From: Paracoccaceae bacterium
Lineage (GTDB): Bacteria > Pseudomonadota > Alphaproteobacteria > Rhodobacterales > Rhodobacteraceae
Direction of reading: 5' to 3'
Assembly (NCBI GenBank): GCA_947449875.1
Contig: CANFSY010000002.1
Coordinates: forward strand, 1 to 63,475
Length of the DNA: 63,475 nucleotides
Shown here in pieces: positions 40,452 through 49,977 of the stretch. Every line of letters begins with the position of its first letter. The first letter of the stretch is position 1. The position numbers and the translations under genes are program-made. The notes under the pieces are model-generated. The model was not told the DNA's origin, did not search any database, and saw only the letters and a program-made list of their open reading frames with translations.

Positions 40452-41276
40452 TCAGTCGCGCAACAGCTCGTTGATCGAGGTTTTCGAGCGTGTCTGCGCA
40501 TCGACCTTTTTGACGATCACGGCGCAATACAGGTTGATTCCGCCCTTAGAGGGCATCGAGCCCGCCACCACCACCGATCCGGCAGGCACCTCGCCGTACA
40601 TGACCGCACCGGTTTCGCGGTCAACGATTTTGGTGGATTGGCCGATGAAAACCCCCATCCCCAAAACCGACCCTTGGCGCACAATGCAGCCTTCGACCAC
40701 TTCAGAGCGCGCGCCGATAAAGCAGTCATCCTCAATAATCGTGGGGCCGGCCTGCATCGGTTCCAGCACGCCGCCAATGCCCACGCCGCCCGACAGGTGC
40801 ACATTCTTGCCGATCTGCGCGCAAGAGCCCACCGTGGCCCAGCCGTCGACCATTGACCCTTCGTCCACAAAGGCCCCGACGTTCACAAACGACGGCATCA
40901 AGACCACATTGCGCCCGATAAACGCCGACCGCCGCACGATAGACCCGGGCACAGCGCGAAAGCCTGCGGCGCGCCATTGGGCTTCGCCCCAGCCGTCGAA
41001 CTTTGACGGCACCTTGTCCCACCACGTCGCTGCCCCATTGCCGCCGCCGATGACGCCCATGTCGTTCAAGCGGAACGACAGCAGCACCGCCTTTTTCGCC
41101 CATTGGTTCACATGCCAATCGGCCCCGCGCTTTTCGGCCACCCGCAAAGCGCCTTTGTCCAGCGCCTCTAGCGTGGCTTCGATGGCGTCGCGGGTCTCGC
41201 CTTTGGTGGCGGGGGAAATGCCGTCGCGGGCCTCCCAAGCGGCATTTATCGCGGATTCTAGGGCGGCGTAGGACAT
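40452..41276 (-). CDS. dapD: 2,3,4,5-tetrahydropyridine-2,6-dicarboxylate N-succinyltransferase
   Basis: Hexapeptide-repeat DapD translation [22 protein letters not shown]. Confidence 0.96.
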   Translation of the reverse strand: MSYAALESAINAAWEARDGISPATKGETRDAIEATLEALDKGALRVAEKRGADWHVNQWAKKAVLLSFRLNDMGVIGGGNGAATWWDKVPSKFDGWGEAQWRAAGFRAVPGSIVRRSAFIGRNVVLMPSFVNVGAFVDEGSMVDGWATVGSCAQIGKNVHLSGGVGIGGVLEPMQAGPTIIEDDCFIGARSEVVEGCIVRQGSVLGMGVFIGQSTKIVDRETGAVMYGEVPAGSVVVAGSMPSKGGINLYCAVIVKKVDAQTRSKTSINELLRD

Positions 41277-41347
41277 GGGTCTCTCCTGCGGCTGAAACGG
41301 TTTGCGCCTTCTAGACGCAGGGCGCGGCTGTTGCAATCACAAGGGCA

Positions 41348-42265
41348 CTAGCCCAAAGGGTCCGGCGCGGGATTGGCCCCGCAGACCAGAACGGCGACCT
41401 TTTCGCCCGGTTCGGGCACATAAGCGCCCGAGGTCAGCGCTGCGAGGGCCGTAGCCCCCGCCGGTTCCACCAATTGCCGCAGGCTGCGCCACAGCAGGGC
41501 TTGGGCATCGGCAATGGCGTGATCGGTGACCAGAACCGAAACCGTGCCCTGCGCTTTGGCCAGATCATAGCACATCCGGCCAATCGTGCTGGCCCCAAGG
41601 GCGTTGGCCGCGATGCCTGACACCTCAACCCGAGTCTCTGGCCCGTCCGCCAAGGCGCGGTGCAGCGTGGGGGCCAGAACGGGCTCTACCCCCACCACTT
41701 TGCGCCGCCCGCCAAGCCACGCCAGCGACCCCGCAATCAACCCGCCCCCGCCCACGGCGATCAAGACGGTGTCCGCCTCTAGCCCCTGCAACTCCCATTC
41801 GCGCAGCAAGGTGCCTTGTCCGGCCACCGTGGGAAGGGCGTCGTAGGGATGGATCTGCATCGCCCCCGTTTGCGCCGCATAGTCCGCCGCCCGCGCCGCC
41901 GCATCGGCATACACCCCCGGCACAATGTCCAAATCTGCCCCTTGGGCGCGGATCAGCGCGATCTTGGCGGGGCCTGCATATTCGGGCACAAAGATTTTGG
42001 CCGGATAGCCCAAGGTGCGCGCCGCATAGGCCACCGCAGCACCGTGATTGCCCCCCGATGCCGCCACCACCCCCGCTTGGGGCACAGGCCCTGCAACCAG
42101 CGTGTTAAACGCGCCTCGCGCTTTGAAACTGCCGGTGTGCTGGGTGTTTTCCAGCTTCAGCGCAACAGTCCCTGCACTGGGCAAGGTCGCCGTCATCACG
42201 GGCGTCAGGCGCACATAGGGCGCTATGCGCGCCGCAGCGGCTGTGATTTCTGCCTGCCAGTCCAT
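41348..42265 (-). CDS. Threonine dehydratase-like PLP enzyme (serine/threonine dehydratase family)
   Basis: KLENTQHTGSFKARGAFNTL PLP-lysine motif; AVGGGGLIAGSLAWL. Confidence 0.9.
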   Translation of the reverse strand: MDWQAEITAAAARIAPYVRLTPVMTATLPSAGTVALKLENTQHTGSFKARGAFNTLVAGPVPQAGVVAASGGNHGAAVAYAARTLGYPAKIFVPEYAGPAKIALIRAQGADLDIVPGVYADAAARAADYAAQTGAMQIHPYDALPTVAGQGTLLREWELQGLEADTVLIAVGGGGLIAGSLAWLGGRRKVVGVEPVLAPTLHRALADGPETRVEVSGIAANALGASTIGRMCYDLAKAQGTVSVLVTDHAIADAQALLWRSLRQLVEPAGATALAALTSGAYVPEPGEKVAVLVCGANPAPDPLG

Positions 42266-42339
42266 GCCAACACCCCTTTGCCCGTGGTCGCCCAAAGCCT
42301 AAGCCCTGCGACACTGTTGACGCAATCCCCCGAACGCCC

Positions 42340-43344
42340 CTAGGACTGTGTGGTGCCCTTGAAAAGCGCGGCCATTTTGGCATCCAGCGGCCCCCAGTCA
42401 GCGATTTGCAAGCGCACAACCAAGGTCAGCACTTGGGTGCGAAAGTGGCGTGGCAGGCGGACGGCGTCTTTTTCGGTCGTCACCAGTTGAGCGCCACGCG
42501 CAAGAGCTTCCAGTTCCAGCCGTTTGATCAAGGCCTCGGTCAGGGGTTGGTGATCGTCCAGCGCCACTTCGCGCAAGACCTCGGCCCCCGTAGCGCGCAG
42601 CGTGGAGAAAAAGCGGGCGGGGTTGCCGATGCCTGCAAAGGCGATAACGCGCGCCCCGCCCCATGCCATGCCCATGGGTAAGGGGCTGACCTGCCCTGTC
42701 AGGCGGGGGAGGGGCAGGGTTGGCCAGCGGGTCGAGAATAGGTCTTGCGCAGACCTATCGCCCAAAGACAGCAGCACATCGGCGCGTTTGATCCCCGCGC
42801 TGACCGGTTCACGCAACGGGCCTGCGGGCAGGCAGCGCTGGTTGCCAAAGCCCTGTGCTGCATCGACCACAAGGATCGACAGGTCCTTGGCCAGATCGGG
42901 GTTTTGGAACCCGTCATCCATCACGATCACGTCGGCCCCCGATGCCACGGCCAAGCGCGCTGCGGCGGCCCTGTCGCGGCCGACAAAGGTCGGCGCAAAG
43001 GCCGACAGCAGCAAAGGCTCGTCGCCGACCTCGTGGGCGGTGTGTTGTGCCTCGATCACCTGCACAGGCCCTGCAAGGCTGCCGCCGTACCCACGGCTGA
43101 CCACGGCGACTTTGCGGCCTTGGGCTGTCAGGCGTCCGATCAGGGCGATGGCGGTGGGCGTTTTGCCCGTGCCGCCCACGTTCAGATTGCCGATGCAGAT
43201 CACAGGCACCGGCGCGCGGTACAGCGGCGGGCGCGCCACGCGCCGCGCGGTGGCGGCGGCGTAGACCCAGCCCAAGGGGGCCAGAAGCCGCGCCGCCAGC
43301 CCGGGCTTTTCGGGCGCATTCATCCAGAAGGGCGGTGGGCGCAT
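42340..43344 (-). CDS. lpxK: Tetraacyldisaccharide 4'-kinase
   Basis: [43 protein letters not shown]. Confidence 0.95.
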   Translation of the reverse strand: MRPPPFWMNAPEKPGLAARLLAPLGWVYAAATARRVARPPLYRAPVPVICIGNLNVGGTGKTPTAIALIGRLTAQGRKVAVVSRGYGGSLAGPVQVIEAQHTAHEVGDEPLLLSAFAPTFVGRDRAAAARLAVASGADVIVMDDGFQNPDLAKDLSILVVDAAQGFGNQRCLPAGPLREPVSAGIKRADVLLSLGDRSAQDLFSTRWPTLPLPRLTGQVSPLPMGMAWGGARVIAFAGIGNPARFFSTLRATGAEVLREVALDDHQPLTEALIKRLELEALARGAQLVTTEKDAVRLPRHFRTQVLTLVVRLQIADWGPLDAKMAALFKGTTQS

Positions 43345-44558
43345 CAGGCGACCCCGTCCAGAATGGCGCGCACGCGGTCAAGCACACTGGCCGTCACCTC
43401 GGCCCCTTCAGACGTGATCATCCACGCCGCCTGCGCTTGGCGTGCGGCGCGGTCGGGGGCCAAAAGATCGCCCAAGGCCAAGCCCAAATCGCTGGCCGAC
43501 CCCACCATCCGCGCGGCCCGTGCCGCGCCCAGCCGCGCATAGGCCGCAGCATAATTGCCTGCCCTTGGCCCGTACAAAATGGCCGATCCCATCGCAGCCG
43601 CCTCCATCGGGTTGCGCGCACAGCCCTCGCCGTCAAGACTGCCGCCAAGGAAGGTCACGGGGGCCAGACGGTAGCACAGGCCGTAATCGGTGGCGCTGTC
43701 CATGATATATACCTCTGTCTCGTTTTGCGGCTCTTCGTCGCGGGCGCGGTTGGCGACGTGCCAGCCTTCCTCGGCCTCGAGCTGTTGGGCAAGGGCGGTG
43801 CTGCGGGCGGGGTCTTGGGGGACAAGGATCAACACCAAGCGGTGCGCCAGCCGCAGCACATCGCGGTGCGCGGCGATGACAGCGGCCTCTTCTTGGGGGG
43901 CGACATCGGCGGCAAGCCAGACAGGACGGGTCGCCAGAATTTGCGCCAAGGCGGCGCGGTCCGATTCGATATGGGGCAGGGCGCAGCTGGCCTCTTCCAT
44001 ACGGCCAAGCACTTGCAGCTTGGCGTCCTCGACGCCGGCTTTGCGCAAAGCGCGGGCGGCGCTGTCATCCACGGCCAAGACCGCGCGAAACGGGGCAACG
44101 GTGGCCTTGATCAGGCCGGGAAACCAGCCGTCGCGGTCGGCGGGCAGTTGGGGCGCCCGCGCGTCTGCCCATAGCAGCGGCAGGGCGCGCAGGGTGGCTT
44201 CATACACCAACGTCGGGCGCAACTCGCCGCCGGCAAAGATGCCAAGATCGGGGCGCCAATGGTCAAGAAAGCCCTGCACGAAATTGGGAAAGTCGTGCGG
44301 TGCGACCTGCACGACCGCCTGGGTGCCCAAGGCCCGCGCCTCGGCCAAATCTGACGCGCAAGACAAGGTTAGCAGCACGGCCACCCCGTCGTCCTCGATC
44401 AGATGCCGCCCCAGTTCCACCACGGCGGGCAGGCTGTCACTGGCCCCTGCGTGCAGCCACACCAACACCCCCGCAGGCCGCGCCGTGCGGCCGGCATCGG
44501 GATCAGCGGCAGGGCGTGCCGCCAGATTGTACAGGGTCAGACCGAGGGGATAGCCCAT
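43344..44558 (-). CDS. 3-deoxy-D-manno-octulosonic acid transferase (KdtA/WaaA)-like, divergent
   Basis: Adjacent to lpxK; partial motifs WLHAGASDS (cf. HASSVGE), GGELRPTLV (cf. ETELWPN), [20 protein letters not shown]. Confidence 0.75.
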   Translation of the reverse strand: MGYPLGLTLYNLAARPAADPDAGRTARPAGVLVWLHAGASDSLPAVVELGRHLIEDDGVAVLLTLSCASDLAEARALGTQAVVQVAPHDFPNFVQGFLDHWRPDLGIFAGGELRPTLVYEATLRALPLLWADARAPQLPADRDGWFPGLIKATVAPFRAVLAVDDSAARALRKAGVEDAKLQVLGRMEEASCALPHIESDRAALAQILATRPVWLAADVAPQEEAAVIAAHRDVLRLAHRLVLILVPQDPARSTALAQQLEAEEGWHVANRARDEEPQNETEVYIMDSATDYGLCYRLAPVTFLGGSLDGEGCARNPMEAAAMGSAILYGPRAGNYAAAYARLGAARAARMVGSASDLGLALGDLLAPDRAARQAQAAWMITSEGAEVTASVLDRVRAILDGVA

Positions 44559-44571
44559 GCGCCTTGCTGCG

Positions 44572-44817
44572 TTAACTCGTCATAGGCTCGGTCGCCGAGC
44601 CTTGATCGTCTTCTTGCCGCAAACGATGCAGGTTGGCGATAAAATACCGCATATGGGCATTGTCGACCGTGCGCTGGGCTTCGGCCTTCCATGCCAGATA
44701 GGCGGTGTCGTAATCGGGAAAGATCCCGACCACATGCAGGGCGGCGATATCCTTGAAGACGTTCTTTTCGGGCGAGATCAGCTCACCACCGAAAACAAGA
44801 TGCAAACGTTGGGCCAT
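44572..44817 (-). CDS. DUF4170 domain-containing protein
   Basis: MAQRLHLVFGGELISPEKNVFKDIAALHVVGIFPDYDTAYLAWKAEAQRTVDNAHMRYFIANLHRL. Confidence 0.85.
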   Translation of the reverse strand: MAQRLHLVFGGELISPEKNVFKDIAALHVVGIFPDYDTAYLAWKAEAQRTVDNAHMRYFIANLHRLRQEDDQGSATEPMTS

Positions 44818-45108
44818 TGGAAAACCTTGGGTTAAGGGGGCAGTCCGGCCAAGGCTGGCTTTAGCTGCGCTGCAGCACCGCGAACAGCAAGACGCCCCAG
44901 CCGTCAAGCCCTGAAGCGCCAAGGCAGCGCGCTCTGGCAGGGCCTTGCCCAAATAAAGCTATACAAGTGCGCATTTTTGATATAGCGATCCGCAGTCGGC
45001 CCAAGGGTTCCAGGGTGCACATCGGCGGGGAGGCCGCTGCACAATAGGGAATAAAGGTGCCGCACGCAGGTACTTCACGGGCAAAATGCCCCCCCTTTGG
45101 GAACAGAC

Positions 45109-47727
45109 ATGACAAATACCTCCATTGCGGCGCCCTTGGCGCTGGCTTTGGCGTCGAAAGGCTATGAAGCCTTGACGCCCGTTCAAGATGCAATGCTGAC
45201 CGAAAACGTGGTCGGGCGTGACCTTTTGGTCTCGGCCCAGACAGGGTCAGGCAAGACCGTCGCCTTTGGCTTGGCCATTGCGCCCGAACTGCTGGCTGGG
45301 TCGGATCAGCTTTTGTATGCCGATGTGCCCTTGGCGCTGATCATTGCCCCCACCCGCGAACTGGCGCTGCAAGTGGCGCGCGAGTTTGAGTGGCTGTATG
45401 AAAACGCCAACGCCAAGATCGCCACCTGTGTCGGCGGCATGGATTACCGCACCGAAAAGCGTGTGCTGGACCGCGGCGCGCATGTGGTGGTGGGCACGCC
45501 CGGCCGCCTGCGCGACCATATCGAACGCGGTTCGCTGAAGCTGGAACAGATCAGCGCCGTGGTGCTGGACGAAGCCGACGAGATGCTGGACCTTGGCTTT
45601 GAAGAGGATCTGGCCTTTATCTTGGGCGCTTGTCCGGCAGAACGTCGCACGCTGATGTTCTCGGCCACCGTCCCGCGCGAGATCGAGGCGCTGGCGCGCA
45701 CCTATCAGCAAAACGCCCTGCGCATCGAAGTGAAGTCGGAAAAGACCCAGCATGCCGATATCGAATATCAAGGCATCTCGGTCGCGGTGCGAGACCGCGA
45801 ACATGCGATCTTTAACCTGTTGCGGTATCACGAGGCGCGGGCCTCGATCGTGTTTTGCAAAACACGCGCCAATGTGAACCACCTGTTTGCGCGCATGACC
45901 AATCGCGGCCTGTCGGCAGTGGCCCTGTCGGGCGAGCTGTCGCAGACCGAACGCACCCACGCGCTGCAAGCGCTCCGCGATGGGCGGGCACGGGTGTGCG
46001 TGGCAACCGATGTGGCGGCGCGTGGCATTGACTTGCCGGGGTTGGAACTGGTGATCCATGCCGATCTGCCCGGCTCGTCGGAAACGCTGTTGCACCGTTC
46101 GGGCCGTACCGGACGCGCGGGCAAAAAGGGCATCTCGGCGCTGATCGTGGCCCCTGCGGAATTCAAGAAAGCGCAGCGGTTGCTGCAAGGGGCGAAAGTT
46201 GTCGCCGAATGGATCAAGCCGCCCTCCGCGGATGACGTGCAAGCGCGCGATGACGCCCGCCTGCTGGATCACCCCGCTTTGGCGGAAGGCCCCGGCGAGG
46301 AAGCCGATCTGGCGCAAAACCTGATCACCACCTACGGGGCCGACAACGTGGCCGCCGCCTTCATCCGCCTGTGGCGCGAAGGCCGCTCTGCCCCCGAGGT
46401 ACTGTCGGCCGATCTTCCGCCGCCTGCGCCCTATACCCCGCGCGACCGTGCGGAGTTTGGCCCTTCGGTTTGGTTTGAACTGCCCGTGGGCCACCAAGAC
46501 CGTGCCGAAGCGCGGTGGTTGTTGCCCAAGATCTGCGACGCCGCAGGCATCACAAAAGACGGCATCGGGGCCATTCGTGTGCAAACCGACCGCACTTATG
46601 TGCAAATCCTGTCGACCCTTGCGGGCCGCTTTGAAGCTGTCACCCAGATCGACCGCGATCTGGCCATGACCAAACTGGCCGAGGCCCCCGCCGATCTGGA
46701 TAAGCCGCGCAGCACATCGACCGTGCGCCCCGAACGGGCCGAACGCGCCCCGCGTGCGGCCAAGCCCGAAAGCGAATACGCCACCCGCGCCCCGCGTGTG
46801 GCGCGTGAAAAGCCCGCTTATGCCGAAAAGTCGACCTATGCGGAAAAACCCGCTTATGTCTCGGCCAAGCCTGCCCGTGTGGTGGAAGACGGCGCGGCAG
46901 ATGCTCCCGTTGCCGACCTGACCGAGGCCAAGCCGCGCTGGTCTGCCGAAGACAAGGCCAAAAAGGCGCAAGAGACGGCGCGCACCGGCTATCCCAAAGA
47001 CAGCGAAAAGGCCCCGCGCAAGGCCTATGACAAGCACGCCGCAGACCGTCCGGCTTACGAAAAGCCCGCCTATGCCAAGCCTGCATCCGACCGCCCCGCT
47101 TATGGGGCCAAGCCTGCCTACGGTGCCAAGCCCGCTTACGGCGACAAACCCGCTTACAGCGCAAAGCCCGCCTATGCCAAACCCGCCGAAGACGGTGCCC
47201 GCAAGTGGACCCCTTTGCCCACCGACGGCGCCCCGCGCGAGGCCCGCTCGCCCTATATGGGCAAGTCGGCGGATGCTGCGCGCAAGCCCTATGCCAAACG
47301 TGCTGACGGCGATGCCAAGCCGTACGAGCGTAAGACTTACGGCAAACCCGAAGAGGGCTTTAAGCCCCGCTCGGCTGGCTACAAATCCCAAGGCGGTGCC
47401 GAAGGCGGCCCAGCCCGTGCCAGCGGCTACAAAAGCCACACCGCAGGCGGTGCCGATGCGGGCAAACCTGCCCGTGCGCCCTACGGCGACAAGCCGCGCA
47501 CCTACGAGCCGCGCGGCAAGGCCGAAGGCGAGGGCCGCCCTGCAAAGCCGTTCGGGGCCAAGCCCTATGCCGCCAAAAGCTTTGGCGACAAACCGGCACG
47601 CTCAGGCGGCTTTAAATCGCACGCTGCAGGCGGGGATGCGCCCAAGTCTTACGCCAAGCCTGCCGCGCCCCGCGATGCGGGCGACACATCCAAGCGGTTC
47701 GTCCCGCCGCGCAAGCCTAAAGCGTAA
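45109..47727 (+). CDS. DEAD-box ATP-dependent RNA helicase with DbpA-type RNA-binding domain and low-complexity C-terminal tail
   Basis: AQTGSGKTVAFGLA, APTRELALQVA, VLDEADEMLDLGFEEDL, SATVP, RSGRTGRAGKKG; DbpA-like domain; KPAY-rich tail. Confidence 0.95.
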   Translation: MTNTSIAAPLALALASKGYEALTPVQDAMLTENVVGRDLLVSAQTGSGKTVAFGLAIAPELLAGSDQLLYADVPLALIIAPTRELALQVAREFEWLYENANAKIATCVGGMDYRTEKRVLDRGAHVVVGTPGRLRDHIERGSLKLEQISAVVLDEADEMLDLGFEEDLAFILGACPAERRTLMFSATVPREIEALARTYQQNALRIEVKSEKTQHADIEYQGISVAVRDREHAIFNLLRYHEARASIVFCKTRANVNHLFARMTNRGLSAVALSGELSQTERTHALQALRDGRARVCVATDVAARGIDLPGLELVIHADLPGSSETLLHRSGRTGRAGKKGISALIVAPAEFKKAQRLLQGAKVVAEWIKPPSADDVQARDDARLLDHPALAEGPGEEADLAQNLITTYGADNVAAAFIRLWREGRSAPEVLSADLPPPAPYTPRDRAEFGPSVWFELPVGHQDRAEARWLLPKICDAAGITKDGIGAIRVQTDRTYVQILSTLAGRFEAVTQIDRDLAMTKLAEAPADLDKPRSTSTVRPERAERAPRAAKPESEYATRAPRVAREKPAYAEKSTYAEKPAYVSAKPARVVEDGAADAPVADLTEAKPRWSAEDKAKKAQETARTGYPKDSEKAPRKAYDKHAADRPAYEKPAYAKPASDRPAYGAKPAYGAKPAYGDKPAYSAKPAYAKPAEDGARKWTPLPTDGAPREARSPYMGKSADAARKPYAKRADGDAKPYERKTYGKPEEGFKPRSAGYKSQGGAEGGPARASGYKSHTAGGADAGKPARAPYGDKPRTYEPRGKAEGEGRPAKPFGAKPYAAKSFGDKPARSGGFKSHAAGGDAPKSYAKPAAPRDAGDTSKRFVPPRKPKA
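47058..47190 (+). repeat. In-frame KPAY-type repeats within helicase C-terminus
   Basis: EKPAYAKPASDRPAYGAKPAYGAKPAYGDKPAYSAKPAYAKPA. Confidence 0.85.
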
Positions 47728-47749
47728 GGCGCTGATGATGATATAAGAC

Positions 47750-47777
47750 AAGGGCGCGGATCCTTCCGCGCCCTTTG
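47750..47777. terminator. Bidirectional terminator between helicase and cysQ
   Basis: AAGGGCGCGGA-TCCT-TCCGCGCCCTT. Confidence 0.8.
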
Positions 47778-48551
47778 TCATTTTGGGGCCAGCCGTGCCA
47801 CCAGATCGCCGTGCAGGTCGGGGCTTGCCACCACCACCCCCGCACTGCGCGGATCAGGCGCGTTAAAGCGCAAAGCGTGCCCGTGCCTGTCGCTGACAAA
47901 GGCCCCTGCGCGCGCGGCGATCAAAGCCCCCGCCGCAATGTCCCATTCCCAAGACGGGCGCAGCGTCAGCATCGCATCAAACGCCCCTTCCGCCACCAAA
48001 CACATCCGCCACGCCATTCCGGCGCGAAAGTGGCGCTGCATGGTGGGCACGCCACCGGGCCAATGTTGGGGCGCAAGGGTGGATTTCGCGGTCAGCACGC
48101 GCCCCTCCGCCGCAGGTGGCGCGGCGCGGATTTCTGCGCCGTTCAGCGTGGCTGGCCCTTGAGCGCAGGCGGCATAAAGCTTGTCCATCGCGGGCAAATA
48201 CACCACCCCCGCCGTGACCTGACCGTTTTGCACCACCGCCAGCGCATGGGAAAAGGCGGCATCGCCTTGCAAAAAGCTGCGGGTGCCGTCGATCGGGTCA
48301 AGAATGAACTGGGCCTGCGTCGACAAACGCTCTGCGCCGTCAGGCGTCTCTTCCGACAGCCAGCCGTAATCGGGCCGCGCTGGGCGCAAAACCTGCGCCA
48401 GTGCTGCGTTCACCGCTAGATCGGCGGCAGAGACGGGGCCTTGGCCGTCGGGCTTTTCCCAAACCTGCGGGCTGGCTTTCCAATGCGACAGGGCGATCTT
48501 GCCCGCAAGTCGGGCAGCCGCGATCAGCAGTGCAAGGTCAGCCGCCGGCAA
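47778..48551 (-). CDS. cysQ: 3'(2'),5'-bisphosphate nucleotidase / inositol monophosphatase family
   Basis: SEETPDG...FILDPIDGTRSFLQGDAAFS; WEWDIAAGALIAARAGA. Confidence 0.92.
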   Translation of the reverse strand: MPAADLALLIAAARLAGKIALSHWKASPQVWEKPDGQGPVSAADLAVNAALAQVLRPARPDYGWLSEETPDGAERLSTQAQFILDPIDGTRSFLQGDAAFSHALAVVQNGQVTAGVVYLPAMDKLYAACAQGPATLNGAEIRAAPPAAEGRVLTAKSTLAPQHWPGGVPTMQRHFRAGMAWRMCLVAEGAFDAMLTLRPSWEWDIAAGALIAARAGAFVSDRHGHALRFNAPDPRSAGVVVASPDLHGDLVARLAPK

Positions 48552-49881
48552 GCATCAGCCCTTCGACCAGCAGGCTGGGCACGCGGGTAGAGTAGTGCGC
48601 CTGCGCGTCATTGGCGGGGGTCAGGCGCATCAGCATATCCAGCAAGTTGCCCGCCACAGTGCATTCGTTGACCGGATAGGCGATCTGCCCGCCTTCCACC
48701 CAAAAGCCCGAAGCGCCGCGCGAATAATCGCCCGTGGTGGGGTTGATCGTCGATCCAATCATCGAGGTAATCAGAAGCCCTGTGCCCATCTGCGCCAAAA
48801 GCTCGGCTTGGGTCACGCTGCCCTGCGTCAGATCAATGTTGGTGGTTGACGGCGACGGCGGCGACCCTGTGCCCCGCGCCGCATTGCCCGTGGGCGTCAG
48901 CCCCAACTTGCGCGCGCTGGCCAGATCCAGCGTCCACCCCATCAAAACGCCGTCCTCGATCAAAGCGCGCGGCTTGGTCGGCAGCCCCTCGCCATCAAAC
49001 GGGCGCGAGCCGCTGATGCGCGGGCGGTGGGGGTTTTCGGTCAGCGACATGCCCTTGGGCAGAATTTGCTGGCCCAGTTTATCCCGCGCCCAAGACGTGC
49101 CCCGCACAATAGACGCCCCGTTCACCGCCATCAGAATATGCCCGACCAGCGACGACGCGATGCGCTCGTCATAAACCACCGGATAGGCCCCCGTCGGCGG
49201 CTTAACGGCCCCTGCGCGCAGCAAAGTGCGCTCTGCCGCGCGGTGCCCCACGCTTTCGGGCGCGGGCATGTCAGCGGCAAAGGTGCGCCCTTCGGCGGCC
49301 CAATCCCGCTCCATCTGGGTGCCTGATCCGGTGAAGGCCACCGCCGACACGGAATGCGACGAGCGTTCATAGCCGCCCGAAAAGCCGTTGCTGGTCGCCA
49401 GATGCATCCCGCGCCGCGACCAAGACGACGAGGCTTCGACTTGCGTGATCCCGCCCGCTGCAAGGGCAGCACCCTCGGCCCTGCGGGCGTTGGATTCCAA
49501 AAGCTTTGCGGTGGGCTCGTCGCTGGTATCGCACAGCTCTAACGCCGCCACATCCCAGCTTTGCGCCAGTTGGTCAGGGTCCGCCAGACCCACCGTGTCA
49601 TCCGCAGGGGCTTCGCGGGCCATGGCCACGGCGCGTTCTGCCAACCGCGCCAATGTGGCGGGCGAGATGTCAGAGGCCGAGACACAGGCCTGCCGCTTGC
49701 CCACCATCACGCGCAAGCCCACCTCGACCCCTTCGGCGCGTTCGGCCTGTTCCAACTGGCCTTGGCGGATGTCGATCGACAAAGACTGCCCCGACACGGC
49801 CAAGGCATCGGCACTCTCCGCGCCAGCGGTTTTGGCGGCAGACAGCAGGGCTTGGGTCAACTGGTTCAGATCATGCGGCAT
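48538..49881 (-). CDS. pmbA: TldD/PmbA family metallopeptidase
   Basis: SIDIRQGQLEQAERAEGVEVGLRVMVGKRQACVSASD; DYSRGASGFWVEGGQIAYPVNECTVAGNL. Confidence 0.93.
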   Translation of the reverse strand: MPHDLNQLTQALLSAAKTAGAESADALAVSGQSLSIDIRQGQLEQAERAEGVEVGLRVMVGKRQACVSASDISPATLARLAERAVAMAREAPADDTVGLADPDQLAQSWDVAALELCDTSDEPTAKLLESNARRAEGAALAAGGITQVEASSSWSRRGMHLATSNGFSGGYERSSHSVSAVAFTGSGTQMERDWAAEGRTFAADMPAPESVGHRAAERTLLRAGAVKPPTGAYPVVYDERIASSLVGHILMAVNGASIVRGTSWARDKLGQQILPKGMSLTENPHRPRISGSRPFDGEGLPTKPRALIEDGVLMGWTLDLASARKLGLTPTGNAARGTGSPPSPSTTNIDLTQGSVTQAELLAQMGTGLLITSMIGSTINPTTGDYSRGASGFWVEGGQIAYPVNECTVAGNLLDMLMRLTPANDAQAHYSTRVPSLLVEGLMLAGG

Positions 49882-49934
49882 AAATGGTCCCCTTTGCAGC
49901 AGATATGGGCGAAAGGGGGCCGCCAGACAAGAGA

Positions 49935-49963
49935 AGGGCCGCGCCAGATCACGGCGCGGCCCT
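49935..49963 (-). terminator. Terminator hairpin between DUF2125-like gene and pmbA
   Basis: AGGGCCGCGCC-AGATCAC-GGCGCGGCCCT. Confidence 0.65.
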
Positions 49964-49977
49964 GCCATTTGGTAAAC

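Noticed and set aside
47058-47190. CRISPR-like or tandem DNA repeat
   Set aside because: The periodicity reflects in-frame KPAY codons of the helicase tail; no conserved repeat/spacer structure.
45247-47439. 730-aa minus-strand ORF antisense to the DEAD-box helicase
   Set aside because: Antisense artefact; the helicase on the plus strand has all family motifs.
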